A stretch of 64,000 bases of DNA from Micrasema longulum (lineage: Eukaryota > Arthropoda > Insecta > Trichoptera > Brachycentridae). The notes below the pieces were generated by a model. That model made no database searches. It saw nothing but the letters and a program-made list of their open reading frames with translations, and was not told the DNA's origin. The stretch covers positions 1 to 64,000 of the forward strand of contig JAGVSM010005015.1 of the NCBI GenBank assembly GCA_022494885.1, written 5' to 3'. Below, one piece after another: positions 11,466-21,770 of the stretch. A program made the position numbers and the translations under genes. The number at the start of each line of letters is the position of its first letter. Position 1 is the first letter of the stretch.

Positions 11466-11690
11466 ATGCCCGTCAATATAACCACTTACAGACTATTCTA
11501 CGTCTACTGATTTCGCCAGGAAATTAATTAAACTAACATGCGAATCCTCCTCCACAGTAATAACAAAAAAATATTAAACCAACTTGCTGATAGGACACAT
11601 GGTATCAGTCGCTTTTTAATATTATTAATATTTAAAGCATTAACTCTGTGGTCAAACAATTAACTAAATGTTATTGAACATACGGAAAGT
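11466..11690 (-). repeat. Decayed Penelope-type terminal repeat, related to 15.1-15.3 kb
   Basis: Read on the plus strand, ATATAACCACTTACAGAC ... GTCTACTGATTTCG ... CAGGA ... AATTAA..TAACATGC follows the same order as the inverse of the hammerhead-bearing segment at 15.16-15.25 kb. The ribozyme stem II has been lost and the CCGGT is broken. The adjacent ATTATTAATATTTAAAGCATTAACT matches the inverse of about 15283-15310. Confidence 0.5.
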
Positions 11691-11883
11691 CTTTATAAAA
11701 TATTTAAGGTTCATACATTAGACGCTCATTATAAAATAAATTCTCTAATACAAATTTATAAAGAAGAAAATATAAAAGAATTTGAGATGACTAATTAATT
11801 CAGATACCAACATTATATTAAAATTCCTCAATTCCATACAAGTCATGGTTAAAATAGCTTAAATAAAGGGCAACAAAATAAAT
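11691..11883 (+). pseudogene. LINE-like coding remnant, second copy of the 0.9-1.06 kb repeat
   Basis: A frame reads SLYKIFKVHTLDAHYKINSL, followed by IQIYKEENIKEF, and then decays. It ends in AACAAAATAAAT. See the partner at 888-1060; nucleotide identity is high across AAATTTATAAAGAAGAAAAT. Confidence 0.45.
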
Positions 11884-12283
11884 CATACAAAAAAAGAGTT
11901 CATATCTTTAGTTTGAATCCAGAATAGTGCATGTTTTTTAAAAGAAGGAAAACTTTGAAAGTTTGGAATCAATATGTATGTATTGTGTATGCGCATGGGT
12001 GTATGTACGTGTGTGTGTATGTACATGTGTATATATGTGTATATATATATATACATGTGTGTATATATGTGTTTGTCTGTATGCATATGAATCAAAATGT
12101 GTATCCGAATAAGTTTATATTTTGTTTGTCTGTGCTCTATATTAATTTGTTAACTATTATAATATATAAAAATGTAATTGCCTAGCTTGGAACAGGGTAT
12201 GTACCCTTGTTAGCTGGGCAAAGTGAATATGGAATTGTATTTTGATAAACAGTGTGAATAAATAAATAAATAAATAAAATATT
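11884..12283 (+). mobile_element. LINE 3' UTR with TATG/GTAT microsatellite core (copy 1)
   Basis: A GTAT/TATG-rich tract (about 11985-12085) is followed by ATGTAATTGCCTAGCTTGGA and the hairpin AGGGTATGTACCCT, then a tail TGAATAAATAAATAAATAAA. The copies at 21.4-21.76 kb and 49.8-50.17 kb have the same order. In the 21-kb copy an RT C-terminus precedes it, so this is the 3' UTR of that LINE family. Confidence 0.7.
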
Positions 12284-12840
12284 TTCAGTAAAAAAAGAAT
12301 CAAAATTTTTTGTGCCAATAAAATATGCATGTCTCTTTGCGAGCCTAAAAATTAAAATCAAAATGATAAAAGTGAAGTTCAAGAACAAATTGAGTAATGT
12401 GTTGAACTAATTTATCATCGTCATTGCCATCCACCTGACGCAGCCTACCTTCTACATGAAGTGTGAAACTATTTCAATAACAACTTTTTCCATTAGACAT
12501 GCAAACCTATTACCAGCTAACAAGTGATGATGTTCGGTTTCTTCCATCGAACTTGAAAGGATTTTTTTAAAAACTGTATTTAAAATAATTCCAAAACAAC
12601 AAAAGAGAAATTTTTAAGAAGTTTTTTAGATTTAGATACAGGAAATCCAAATGGAACATTTTGGGCTTTACAAAAGACATTAAGTTATCTTCTATTTTCG
12701 ACTATTCTATTAGCGAAATCATTTAAAAGTTTGAAATGACCGTGTCTTTTAATCTGACCTAATGAAAATATAAATATTTGATCAAAGATGCTCTTAACTA
12801 CTCAAGAAGTCGAAGAATTCTTCAATGGCTGATGGCTATA
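12284..12840. other. Unassigned stretch
   Basis: No gene is recognised. A slightly GC-richer part near 12418-12530 (GCCATCCACCTGACGCAGCC) has no open frame worth noting. Confidence 0.35.
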
Positions 12841-12844
12841 TTTT

Positions 12845-13724
12845 ATGAAGATCTACAGAATGAATGAAGATCTACAGAACATATCGTCATGGCTAAAGAT
12901 AAATAAATTGAAATTAAATGTTAGTAAAACAAAATATATGGAAATAGGTAATAAAGCACATGGCATAACAATGAATGTAAATATTGATGGTAAAATTATT
13001 GAAAGGGTTGATGAAATGAAATACTTAGGAATTATTCTTGACTCTAGATTAAATTTAACATCACACTTTGAATAGCTACATAAGAAAATTTCAAAAAAAA
13101 ATTTCTTCCTAGGAAGAATTCGAAAAAAATAAATAAAAAGAGTGCAGAACCTATATACAAAACAATAATTGCCCCTCATTGGGACTATTGCTCTACTTTA
13201 TTTTATTTAGCTAACGAGGGAGACATAAACAAGTTTGAAATACTACAAAATAGAGCAATGAGAATTATACTGAAAAAAAGCAAATATAATAGTGTTGAAA
13301 AAATGAGAAAACAATTGAACTGGATAGGAATAAAGAAAAGACTATTGTATAATGTATTTGTATTTATATATAAAGTGTTTAATAATCTCATGCCAAAGTA
13401 TTTTATAAGTGAAATTATATTAAATAGAAATGTACATAAATATAGGACAAGAAATAGAAATAGGATAAGACTACCACTTAAGAAAAAAACAAAATCACAA
13501 AATAGCTTAATGTATAAAGGGTTAAAACTGTATGATGAGATGCCTGAAAGTATGAAAAATGAAAGAAAACTTACGGATTTAAAAAAAAAATGTTACGTTT
13601 ATTGTAATAATGTAGTTATGTAAGAAATATTTAATAAGTATTTGTTATAATTATAAATATATTAGTTAATATACAATGTAATATTAACTAACTTAAGCAA
13701 ATAAATAAATAAATAAATAAATAG
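12845..13724 (+). pseudogene. Jockey/CR1-type LINE: RT C-terminal half
   Basis: The frame starts NEDLQNISSWLKINKLKLNV, then SKTKYMEIGN and VDEMKYLGIILDSRLN (RT palm/thumb boundary, KYLG motif). After a stop at 13075 and a frameshift it continues with APHWDYCSTLFYL, ILQNRAMRIILK, IGIKKRLLYNVFVFIYKVFN, MPKYFISEI and NRIRLPLKKKTKSQNSLMYK. It terminates at 13623, and the copy ends in a five-unit AAAT-type tail (13697-13724). The catalytic YADD lies upstream and is missing. Related C-termini occur at 38.95-39.11 kb and on the minus strand at 41.88-42.13 kb. Confidence 0.75.
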
Positions 13725-13905
13725 GATTATTGACATGTGTGCCTCGAATATCTAATATCATGTATATTATATGAACACCTACAAAGTGATAAAACATAAA
13801 GTGGCACAATGATTATAATGCCTTTATTATATCAAAATACATTTAAAAGTAGCTGCACACGTGAGTATGTGATTTCATGAGAATGCAGAAAGCTAGTTAC
13901 AAGCT

Positions 13906-14350
13906 AACCCAGATTTTTAGGGGTCATGGTGGGTTCATGAGCTACCTGCATCGCTTCAAGCTTTCCAAGATCAACAGCTGCCCATGCGACGATGAAACTC
14001 CTTAAGATGTCCCTCACCTGTTGATGCATCGCCTCTTTCAGAGACAACAACTGGAGTCGCGATGCAGAAGCCTGGGTGAAAACTATGCGACATCCCATCG
14101 GTGATACGTAGTAAAGAACTCACGCAAGAGGTAGTATAATACATGGTCAAAATAGTGCAGGTAATTGCCAAAATAAACCAAAGTAGGGAACGAAATGCTG
14201 GACACTCTTCTAGTGAAACGGAAGACGTGTTGACTACTGCTAACAGGCCGGCTTCTCCTGAAGAGTTTTGGAGTGGTTTCCTCTCTACATGAGCAAATGC
14301 TGAGAAGTTCCTGATTGACGCGCTTTAGAGTATCCTTCCTGATCCCAACA
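13906..14350 (+). pseudogene. R1-type LINE C-terminus
   Basis: A frame reads GHGGFMSYLHRFKLSKINSC, then PCDDET, DVPHLLMH and FQRQQLESRC. It keeps the GHG, YLHRF and CPC positions of the fragment at 74-361 (minus). Stops begin at about 14090. The rest is probably 3' UTR. In that related tail the HLL is followed by a CP; here it is MH, so a key Cys is lost. Confidence 0.55.
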
Positions 14351-14960
14351 GTTTAGCTAAAGTAAGTTAAACAAATGCAGAAAAAAAACATTTTTTTAAA
14401 TGTTAATCTTGTAAATTATTTGCAAGGTAAATAATAAAGCAACTCCTACATAAAAAAATATTTTTAAAAAAATGAGTAAACTTTAAGTGTCGTCTTTAAT
14501 TTTAAAAATAAATATATGTTCATTTAAATCACTCTTCTGCAAACATTTTTTTTTAAATTGTGCCACTGTTATTCCCGGAGTGCGAATGTTTCGTTGGTTA
14601 TTAAAAAATAACAGATAATATTTTATCATGCGTTTTCATTTAATTTTATTGCCGAGTTCATAAGGGTAATGAAATATGAATCTGTCCCTTATAAAAGCTG
14701 GTATTAAGGCGATATACATCCTTTATTTCAAATGCATAAAAAGAGATATATAAAGGGAATATTATCGTTTCATTCACATAAACGAAAGGCGCATTAGTGC
14801 CGCCCGCGATACATACAATAAAAAAATAAATAAAATAAATGGTTTGCGGGTGACCGCCTATGCCATAGTACGAATGCCGAATCGTGGCAGGTGAACATTT
14901 TTAATTTTAGACATTGAATTGTCCAAATATTTATATTATTACAACTTCACATTAATTTAA
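14351..14960. other. Unassigned AT-rich stretch
   Basis: Nothing is recognised except an AATAAAAAAATAAATAAAATAAAT-like tract near 14817-14840, possibly a LINE tail, next to a short GC-richer piece (GCGGGTGACCGCC). Confidence 0.35.
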
Positions 14961-14964
14961 CAAC

Positions 14965-15310
14965 ATACAAAAAATCTCAACAACAATCTACAAAGGGCCC
15001 AAATCCAGTATTTTTTTAAAAAATACAGTAGACATAAAGTATTTTCATAATCTAATCAGTCTATGTTTATCCTAATCAATGCATGTGCTTATTAAAATGC
15101 ATGTCGTGATGGTTATATATTTTTGTGTAACAACTATGGTGAAGGTGCAAAGTGGGTTTTGCATGTTGGCTTAATTGGTGTCCTGACGAAGAGACGGACA
15201 CATCTCGAAACCGGTAGACACAGAAACGTCGGTAAGTGGTTATATGTAAATATTTAATAACATGTAGTGAAATTTTTTATCTCAAAGTTAATGCTTTAAA
15301 CATTAATAAT
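14965..15310 (+). mobile_element. Penelope-like terminal repeat segment bearing a hammerhead motif
   Basis: It is defined by the ribozyme motif at 15178-15221 and by the partial inverse match of its flanks with 11.47-11.69 kb. Penelope-like elements carry hammerhead motifs in their terminal repeats (established). No RT is present locally, so this is a solo terminus or a retrozyme-like unit. The boundaries are approximate. Confidence 0.5.
15178..15221 (+). ncRNA. Hammerhead ribozyme motif, well preserved
   Basis: Stem I pairs GTGTC (15178-15182) with GACAC (15217-15221), five perfect pairs. The core CTGACGA is at 15183-15189. Stem II pairs GAGA (15191-15194) with TCTC (15203-15206). The core GAAA is at 15207-15210, followed by the tiny stem III CCGG and the cleavage triplet GTA (15214-15216). 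One extra unpaired A (15190) sits between CTGACGA and stem II, which departs from the textbook motif, so activity is uncertain. The very short stem III is the style of Penelope-type hammerheads. Confidence 0.7.
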
Positions 15311-15328
15311 ATATGTTTATTATAAATA

Positions 15329-15590
15329 GTCGACCTCGTGGTGTAATGGTCAGCGCGTTAGCCTACCATGCAAGAGGTCTGGGGTTCAATTCCCCACATG
15401 TTTGATATAAAATATTTATTTAAAATAGTGTTTTCACACTAGAATATTTTATTGTCCCTGGACTAGTACCTGAAGCGTAAGACTGATCATCTTACCTTCA
15501 TGCAACAAAAATGATCAAGATACGCTGCGATTGGTTACCAACGCAGTGCTCTATGCACCATTAGGTGCGACAAAGGAATGATAATGATGT
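15329..15590 (+). mobile_element. tRNA-derived SINE, family SINE-1, full length
   Basis: The tRNA-like head (15331-15403) has an A-box-like TGGTGTAATGGTCA and a B box GGTTCAATTCC. The body has TCCCTGGACTAGTACCTGAA, a short hairpin GTAAGACTGATCATCTTAC and GATCAAGATACGCTGCGATT. The end is GCACCATTAGGTGCG plus a GATAATGATG tail. Other copies lie at 25.3 (minus), 28.6, 53.1, 56.9 and 57.4 kb. A genuine tRNA gene is unlikely because the acceptor stem does not pair and the body is repeated. Confidence 0.8.
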
Positions 15591-16620
15591 TTATTTTTAT
15601 AAATATGAAAAAATAATTATTAAACAGTAAGTATTAACCTAGCCGGATCGAAGGGGGGGATTTGAATCCCCCATAGACGGATTTCATCAATTTCACTTTA
15701 TGAACATAAGCATTCGGCAAACTAAGAAAAATATGTGTACCCGAAAACATGATTATATTATTGCGCGGTCATAAACGTTTTCTTCTCCTGATGCCATATA
15801 CAAGTAGGCGCTGGGGTCGTTTGGTCCCCCCATTCGGATCATGTGTAATTTTTGGATGCTTAGTGAGGGAAAGGTTAATGTGTTTTTTTTTAATGTTTGA
15901 AATTTGGAATATTACGTCTTTTGCTTGTTGTAATTCGATATTACATTACTGCGCGCAAAGGAAAGTTTTAGCACAGTCTTTTAAGAGATAAAGTTTTTGT
16001 TTTACAAGTTACATAATATCTCTCAAATTTGCTTTGGTTAAAATCGGTTACTTTTGATTTTTGTGTTTGAAACGTATCTGCCATGATGCTCGGAGCGTAG
16101 TATGATATTGTATTGATTTCGCATTAAGCGCATTTAGTACCGCCACGTCTAAGGGACATTACCATATCGATGATGATATTTCACTAATTTAAAATCCTCG
16201 CCGAACATAAATACCGGCCTTTTTATCGCGAATTAAATCGGAAATTTTATCAATTGATAAAAAATCGTTTAGGGGCTGGCGTTATGGAGAATGTAAATTA
16301 TTGTCTTTATGTTCATATGTACAAAAATGAAACTTATGTACATGTAATTTATCTATAATGAGGAATTCCTGCCCAACCCGGAATAAATTTTTTTAAATGT
16401 TTTCTTGTACACGTGAATATTTAAAAATTTTGGAGTAGGATGAAATATTTCAAAAACACACGCAAAAATTAATAAAAAATGTTAAAAATAGTTTTCATTT
16501 AAAATCGTAAATAATGACGTCACTCCTTAAATCAACGTGTAGTATTTCCGGTTTCCCCTTCAAAGCCCCCGCAACGTTTTGCTCATAGAAAAAAAGAGTA
16601 TTATTTGTAAAATTTGACAT
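15591..16620. other. Unassigned stretch
   Basis: About 1 kb without a recognisable gene. It contains several CpG-containing patches (15650-15850, 16080-16180) and an 80-codon open frame (15749-15991) with no recognisable motif. Confidence 0.35.
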
Positions 16621-16624
16621 TTCA

Positions 16625-17350
16625 ACCAGAGATTATTTTATTTTATTTATTTTCTTTTATTCAGGAAACATACAGTACAGTTACAAAGTTTAATATTTTA
16701 CACAATTGGACTTAATTCTAATGGACCAGTGAAGTTTCCATATTAAAAAGCAATTAAATCTAATGTTAATTATGAAAGTATAAAAAAGAGAAGAAAAAAG
16801 AAAACATAAATGAAAGTTGTTTAAAAATTTGAATTTAAGTGAAAAAAAAAAAATATTTTAAGGTTTGTAGTTTGTAGTGAGTATTTACAAATGGAAATAA
16901 TATTAAAAATGAAGAAAACTTGTAAGAGTAATTAAGAATTAAGAATGGAAATAAAGAATGAAAAACATGCTCAGATGTAAAAATAAAATAAAATAGTTAT
17001 AACATTTTTTTTAAAGAAGGAAAAACATAAACACATATTTATTTTAAGGGTTTCAAAGAAACGATGAGAAGAATCTTTAAGTGAAACAAAAGACAGTAAA
17101 TTTAAATTTAGGTCAATTTAAAAAACATCTTCAAAATTAATGACACATTATAGTAAGAGCAGCAATATATTGATTTTATTTATAATATAAGTAATTAAAA
17201 GTAGTTTAAAAGTATAACAAGTATAAAAACATGCCAATGGCAGCAGAGAAAAAAGAAAAAATAAAGAAGGAATAACAAGTATGGCAAGTAATCATTTAAA
17301 ATTTGAAAAAACAATATAAGGAGAAGATTTTAAACCAAGAGTTTATGTCA
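16625..17350 (-). mobile_element. LINE 3' region, inverted
   Basis: It begins with TTTATTTTATTTATTTTC, the inverse of an A-rich (AAATA)n tail, followed by GGAAACATACAGTACAG. The rest is A-rich and without a readable RT frame. The call rests mainly on the tail and strand asymmetry (A-rich plus strand throughout), so it is moderate. Confidence 0.4.
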
Positions 17351-17529
17351 ACTTTCTAGGTTTTTCTAAATCGAAACATTCGTAAAAACAACCATAACAT
17401 AGAAATGAGCAAATTACGATCAACTAAATGAAGTAATCAAAGCAATATTCCATAGATTCTTGTCAGGGCAGTGAAAGTAAAAACGCCAATCGTTTCATGA
17501 CGTCACTACTAAAAAGTGACACACTGATT

Positions 17530-18625
17530 ACAGTCATTTGGCGCGGTTTTTGATAAATGTAACTTTTAAAAATCATATTGTAAAATGGGGAGATGCTACA
17601 TCTTCGCCTTTTTATTTGAAATGTGGAGTCCAACAAGGAGGTTGTCTGTCTCCGGCACTTTTTAATTTATATATGGATGATCTCACCGTGCTTCTTAATT
17701 TATCCAAAGTCGGATGTCATGTTAACGGCGTCTGCGCTAACAATATTAGTTATGCAGATGATATGGTATTATTGACTCCATCTATTAATAGTATGAGATT
17801 GTTGCTCAATATTTGCGAAAAATATGTAATTGACCACAATATGTTATACAATGCAAAAAAATCTGCCGTACTTATATTTAAACACAAGACGTCATTTTCT
17901 GAGTTCGTGAACCCATCACCACCTGTATTCCTAGACAACAAAAGTTTAATGGTAACTGCAAAAGTCAAATATCTAGGGCACATACTGACTGATAATTGTA
18001 AAGACGATCAGGACATAGAGAGACAGAGAAGAGCCACCAATGTCAGGGCCTCTATGCTAGCGAGACGCTTCTTTCAATGCAGTAACGAAGTGAAGAAAAT
18101 CATATTTACTTCGTATTTGACGTCCATGTATACAGCGGAACTTTGGAACAACTATACGCAAGGAGCGTGGAATAAATTAAGGATCACGTAAAACAACTCA
18201 TACCGACAATTATTCGGATTGCCTAGGTACTGCAGTGCCTCTGAAATGTTTACAGCTAGACGAATAAACACCTTCGCTTCCCTGCTTCGCCAAAGAGCCT
18301 GGAGCCTATGGGAACGCCTAAAAAAGTCTAATAACGAAATTCTCCAAGCAACTGCAGAGTGGATCCAATCACCGTTGTTCAAGCGATGGCGCGATATGTT
18401 AAGACCACCATAAGTGCTGCAATATAAAATTTTATTTTATGTTTATATTTATGTTTATTATTATATTTATGTTTATTGTTATATTTATGTTTATTGTTAT
18501 ATTTTTGTTTGTATTTATATTTATGTTCATGTTTATATGTTCATATGGTAGAATTGGCTCTGCACTTTATAGCCATTTTACTGGAATTAAAATTTAAATA
18601 AAAAAAAATTTAAATAAATAAATAT
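17530..18625 (+). pseudogene. Non-LTR retrotransposon: RT palm to C-terminus and 3' UTR
   Basis: Residues 30-35 of the 217-codon frame (17538-18191) are GVQQGG, followed by LSPALFNLYMDDL. The catalytic YADD is at residues 72-75 (ISYADDMVLL). KAKVKYLGHILTD and MYTAELWNNY follow. A stop at 18191 and a frame change lead to PRYCSASEMFTARRI and WSLWERLKKSNNEI, ending at 18413. Earlier RT motifs (fingers, first catalytic Asp) are absent. The 3' UTR holds an 18-bp-type TATATTTATGTTTATTGT tandem repeat (18440-18540) and ends in AAATAAATAAATA. The same 3' end is at 61.23-61.40 kb. The clade is not fixed; the catalytic Asp pair is retained but the copy is incomplete. Confidence 0.8.
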
Positions 18626-19470
18626 GTTTGTAAATAACGCACAAAATTAAAAAAAAAAAAATGTTTAGTTAAATAGTACGCTAATAGAAAAAATATTAGA
18701 AAACAGAGGAATTGCTCATTGCAATTGTGTTGGTGCTGAAACTAATTTAACTCCATATCCAATCAATACATCAAATTTATCAAACAATATCAAATTCAAA
18801 ATATAGTGCACTGGAACATATCACATGGAAGTTTTTTTAGATACCGTATAAAAATACTGAATAAAAGATAGGTGTTCACATCGGCGAAAAAACAGCTTTA
18901 CAAATGGCCTCCACCAGGAAGATCCCTTAACGATGGGAGCATTATTTATTTATTTATTGAAACACTCTCAACAAAACAACTTTACGTGGCACCTTAAATG
19001 ACAACATCATTTGGTCAAGGGAGTCAAATATACCTTGGACCTATAACAATATACAGTCGCGTGAACAGAGTTTTTAACTAGGGTAGGAAGTAGAAAAAAG
19101 ATGGTTTTGTATATTATAAGTAATCAATCTTACCAAACAGTTTCCTTCACTAGTTACATTAGTTTGAATGACTATGCTGTAGTTAATATTGAAATTACCC
19201 AAGCTACATCAAATATCCAAATAAATGCTAAATTTATATTATTTATTTCTTATTTTTAATATAATTAATACAAAATATTGCTACAAAATCCTTCTTTTAA
19301 ATATTTTTATATTTTCATTTATTACGGTTGCTACACTCAAAATTATATTATTTTGGGCTCGATTCGACATTTCCGTAAATGCACTATTGGATAATTGCAA
19401 GTGAGTTTCCAAAATACCGTCATATTTAGCTAGCAAAGAAATAAGTTCCAAAAAATTACCTTTATTATTT
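18626..19470. other. Mostly unassigned; inverted LINE tail at 18945-19080
   Basis: 18626-18940 has no recognised content. TTATTTATTTATTTATTGAA at 18945 is the inverse of a LINE tail and is followed by a short unique stretch with CAACATCATTTGGTCAAGGG, probably a minus-strand 3' UTR. 19081-19470 is unassigned; the 19281-19493 minus ORF looks accidental. Confidence 0.35.
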
Positions 19471-19474
19471 TTAC

Positions 19475-19745
19475 AATATTTGAGTTTGTCCAAATGTTCG
19501 TAGACAAAAGACTAGATTTCACCCCCTCGGGAGTCATTAAGATTAACAAATTACAACAGGGATGGAGAATACCTTAAATAAGGGAATATGGAAGTGTAGG
19601 CATTTACAGGGCTTGTAACCTGTCATTGGCTGGTTTAAGTGGTCACTTTACACACTGTGTAATATTCACCATTTTGCCTATGTTTAAAAATCCATATTTC
19701 TTCAATTCTTCCATCTGTTGATTTTAGTGAAGTGTTCAAGCGAGC
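19475..19745 (+). mobile_element. Fold-back element, left arm plus partial centre
   Basis: The outer terminus TTTGAGTTTGTCCAAATG is followed by CACCCCCTCGGGAGTC, the arm AGGCATTTACAGGGCTTGTA, GGCTGGTTTAAGTGG, the palindrome TTACACACTGTGTAA and CTTCCATCTGTTGATTTT. The right arm is absent. No coding capacity. Confidence 0.7.
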
Positions 19746-20285
19746 TTTTTTTGCTTGAATTGGGATTTATTGGAGTTTATAGTCGCTTTGAAGTGGGCAC
19801 TTTCTATCACAGAAGCCTATTTAAAATATAAATGAGAACTATTTTAAATGTTATTGAAGTAAGGAACGCGGACTTATTTTTGCGGTCATTCATTGGTTTG
19901 TTTCAATCATAGGATGTCGATATGGCAATTAAGTAGAACATACCGAGGTAAGATATAGATACTTCAGAAATTAAGTATACCGTCTCGATATATACAGATG
20001 AAGATAGCGTTCATAATTGATGCCTTGGAAAGATAAATAAATATTCTTTATTTGTTGAAAATGTTTTATGAACAGATGCATTTTATAAATTAAAGCATTA
20101 CATATAAGGCAAAAAATACAATTAATAATAAAAACGATACGAAGTATCACACTTAACAAGAAAATATATGCCAATATTACTATTTAACATTTTTTATTAT
20201 TGGTTAATTATCAAAACATTAAAATATAACATAAATACACAATATTTTGCAAATTAAGGAACCGAAATACAAAATAATGAACTCA
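19746..20285. other. Unassigned AT-rich stretch
   Basis: No gene or repeat is recognised. The minus ORF at 19971-20174 is a low-complexity artefact. Confidence 0.3.
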
Positions 20286-20289
20286 GTTC

Positions 20290-20945
20290 CAATAACGTTA
20301 ACGGACTAGAGTTTTTACAGTCTATGCGTTTTGTAGCTGCAAGACGTGCTGTAATCTAGCTCCTATATAGCATTATAATAACTTTTTTGCAAGAACACTT
20401 TAAAAATTATTATTATGCCTAATGTTTATTGTGTAAATTTATTGATAATTTTCAGTTGCTAGAATTTCACTCGTCCATGCACTTTGTAGCTGCAAGACGA
20501 TAAGTAATCTAGCTTCAATGGGTAAATGTTATCATCTATTTAATATTCATATTTAGTTAATGGGGTGTAGAATTCCAACCGTCCATGCGCTAAGTAGCTG
20601 CAAGACTTGTTGTAATATAACTTATATTTTTATAAATTTGTTTATTTTTTCATAAAAAAAAATTTCGCTAAAACTAACTCTATACTTCATTGTCAAATAA
20701 ATAAAAAAAATGTAAATATGGGCTAGATTTTTTATTGTCCATGCGCTCTATAACCACTAGACGTGCTGTAATCTAGCTCCTATGTATCATAATTGTAATA
20801 CATCATAATTGGAGTCGAGGAACTAGAATCCCATCGATCCATGCGCTCTGTAGCTGCAAGACGTGCTGGGATATTTACTTACTGTACAGCGCCCTTGAGG
20901 TGATTTCTACAAAAATGGCGTTATATTAATTATTCAAATGTATAT
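20290..20945 (+). repeat. Alternating hairpin array with L2-type 3' tail, copy 1 (five units)
   Basis: Five units carry the core ATGCGCTCTGTAGCTGCAAG. They start at about 20323, 20476, 20584, 20740 and 20840 (spacings 153, 108, 156, 100). The last unit runs into GGGATATTT, then the hairpin CAGCGCCCTTGAGG ... AATGGCG, which resembles the 3' tails of L2/CR1-type LINEs. Within most units the flanks pair around the core (for example CTAGA ... GTC ... GAC ... TCTAG). Copies lie at 27.96 and 59.4 kb. There is no ORF. Confidence 0.75.
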
Positions 20946-20989
20946 TGAACCCCCCTTGCCATTGAATATGTAGCGATTGCACAGAAATC

Positions 20990-21770
20990 TTTAATCCGAG
21001 TGATTAAAAAAAAAACATTTCGTTATCCAAGTGACTTGCTCTTCAAAGATTTCAGAGTAGTGAATATTATTCAACAGTATATATTGAGAACGGTAGTGGT
21101 TATACACATAAATAGAGACATATACCCAAGCGTCAACCACAACCATAATACAAGATACTCTAATAGGGATCTGATACTAAGAGAAGGGGTCAAAACTGTT
21201 CTGGCATCGAGACAACACTATTACGTAGGCAAAAAGGTCCATAACCTTTTGCCAAAATCGTGGAAAGACGGGAGTGTTGTCAAGTTGCGGAAGGTGTTGA
21301 CCTCGCTCTTTCATGACATTGGTCGTAGGGAGTCAGAAAAGTTGATGCATGCCACAGATTGGAGAGTCTTACTGGATGTCAAAAATAAAATATAAAAGTA
21401 ACGAATGATTTAAAAAAAATATATTTATAGATGGCAACCATGAAGTTTCGCATAAATAAATTGTCTATGTTTTTTATGAATGTATGTATGTGTATGTGCA
21501 TTTGTATTTATGTGTGTGTGTGTATGTATGTATGTTTATATATGTGTATATATGTGTATGTGTGTTTGCATATGTATCAAAATGTGTATACGAATAAGTT
21601 TGTATTTTATTTGTCTGTGCTCTCTATAAATTTGTTAACTATTTTCAAATATCAGAATGTAATTGCCTAGCTTGGAACGGGGTATGTACCCTTGTTAGCT
21701 GGGCAAAGTTAACGTTAAATTGTATTTTGATAAAAGGTGTAAATAAATAAAAAAATATAATATATATAAT
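20990..21770 (+). pseudogene. LINE RT C-terminus with microsatellite-bearing 3' UTR (copy 2)
   Basis: The 131-codon frame (21000-21395) includes DLLFKDFRVVNIIQQYILRT, YPSVNHNHNTRYSNRDLI and YYVGKKVHNLLPKSWKD. This is the N-T-R ... F/HNLLP style of Jockey/CR1 C-termini. A stop is followed by MATMKFRINK, a GTAT/TATG tract (21480-21570), CCTAGCTTGGAACGGGGTAT with its GGGTATGTACCC hairpin, and AAATAAATAAAA. It is the best-preserved copy of the family also at 11.9 and 49.8 kb. The RT palm is missing. Confidence 0.75.

Noticed and set aside
11931..12185. 84-codon plus ORF and its minus shadow
   Set aside because: Mostly GTAT/TATG microsatellite in a LINE 3' UTR; not conserved as protein between copies.
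15331..15403. Genuine tRNA gene
   Set aside because: A and B boxes are present but the acceptor arm does not pair and the segment is joined to a SINE body repeated at other loci.
20290..20945. CRISPR-like array
   Set aside because: Units are spaced 100-156 bp, are imperfect, fold into hairpins and end in a LINE tail; the genome is eukaryotic.
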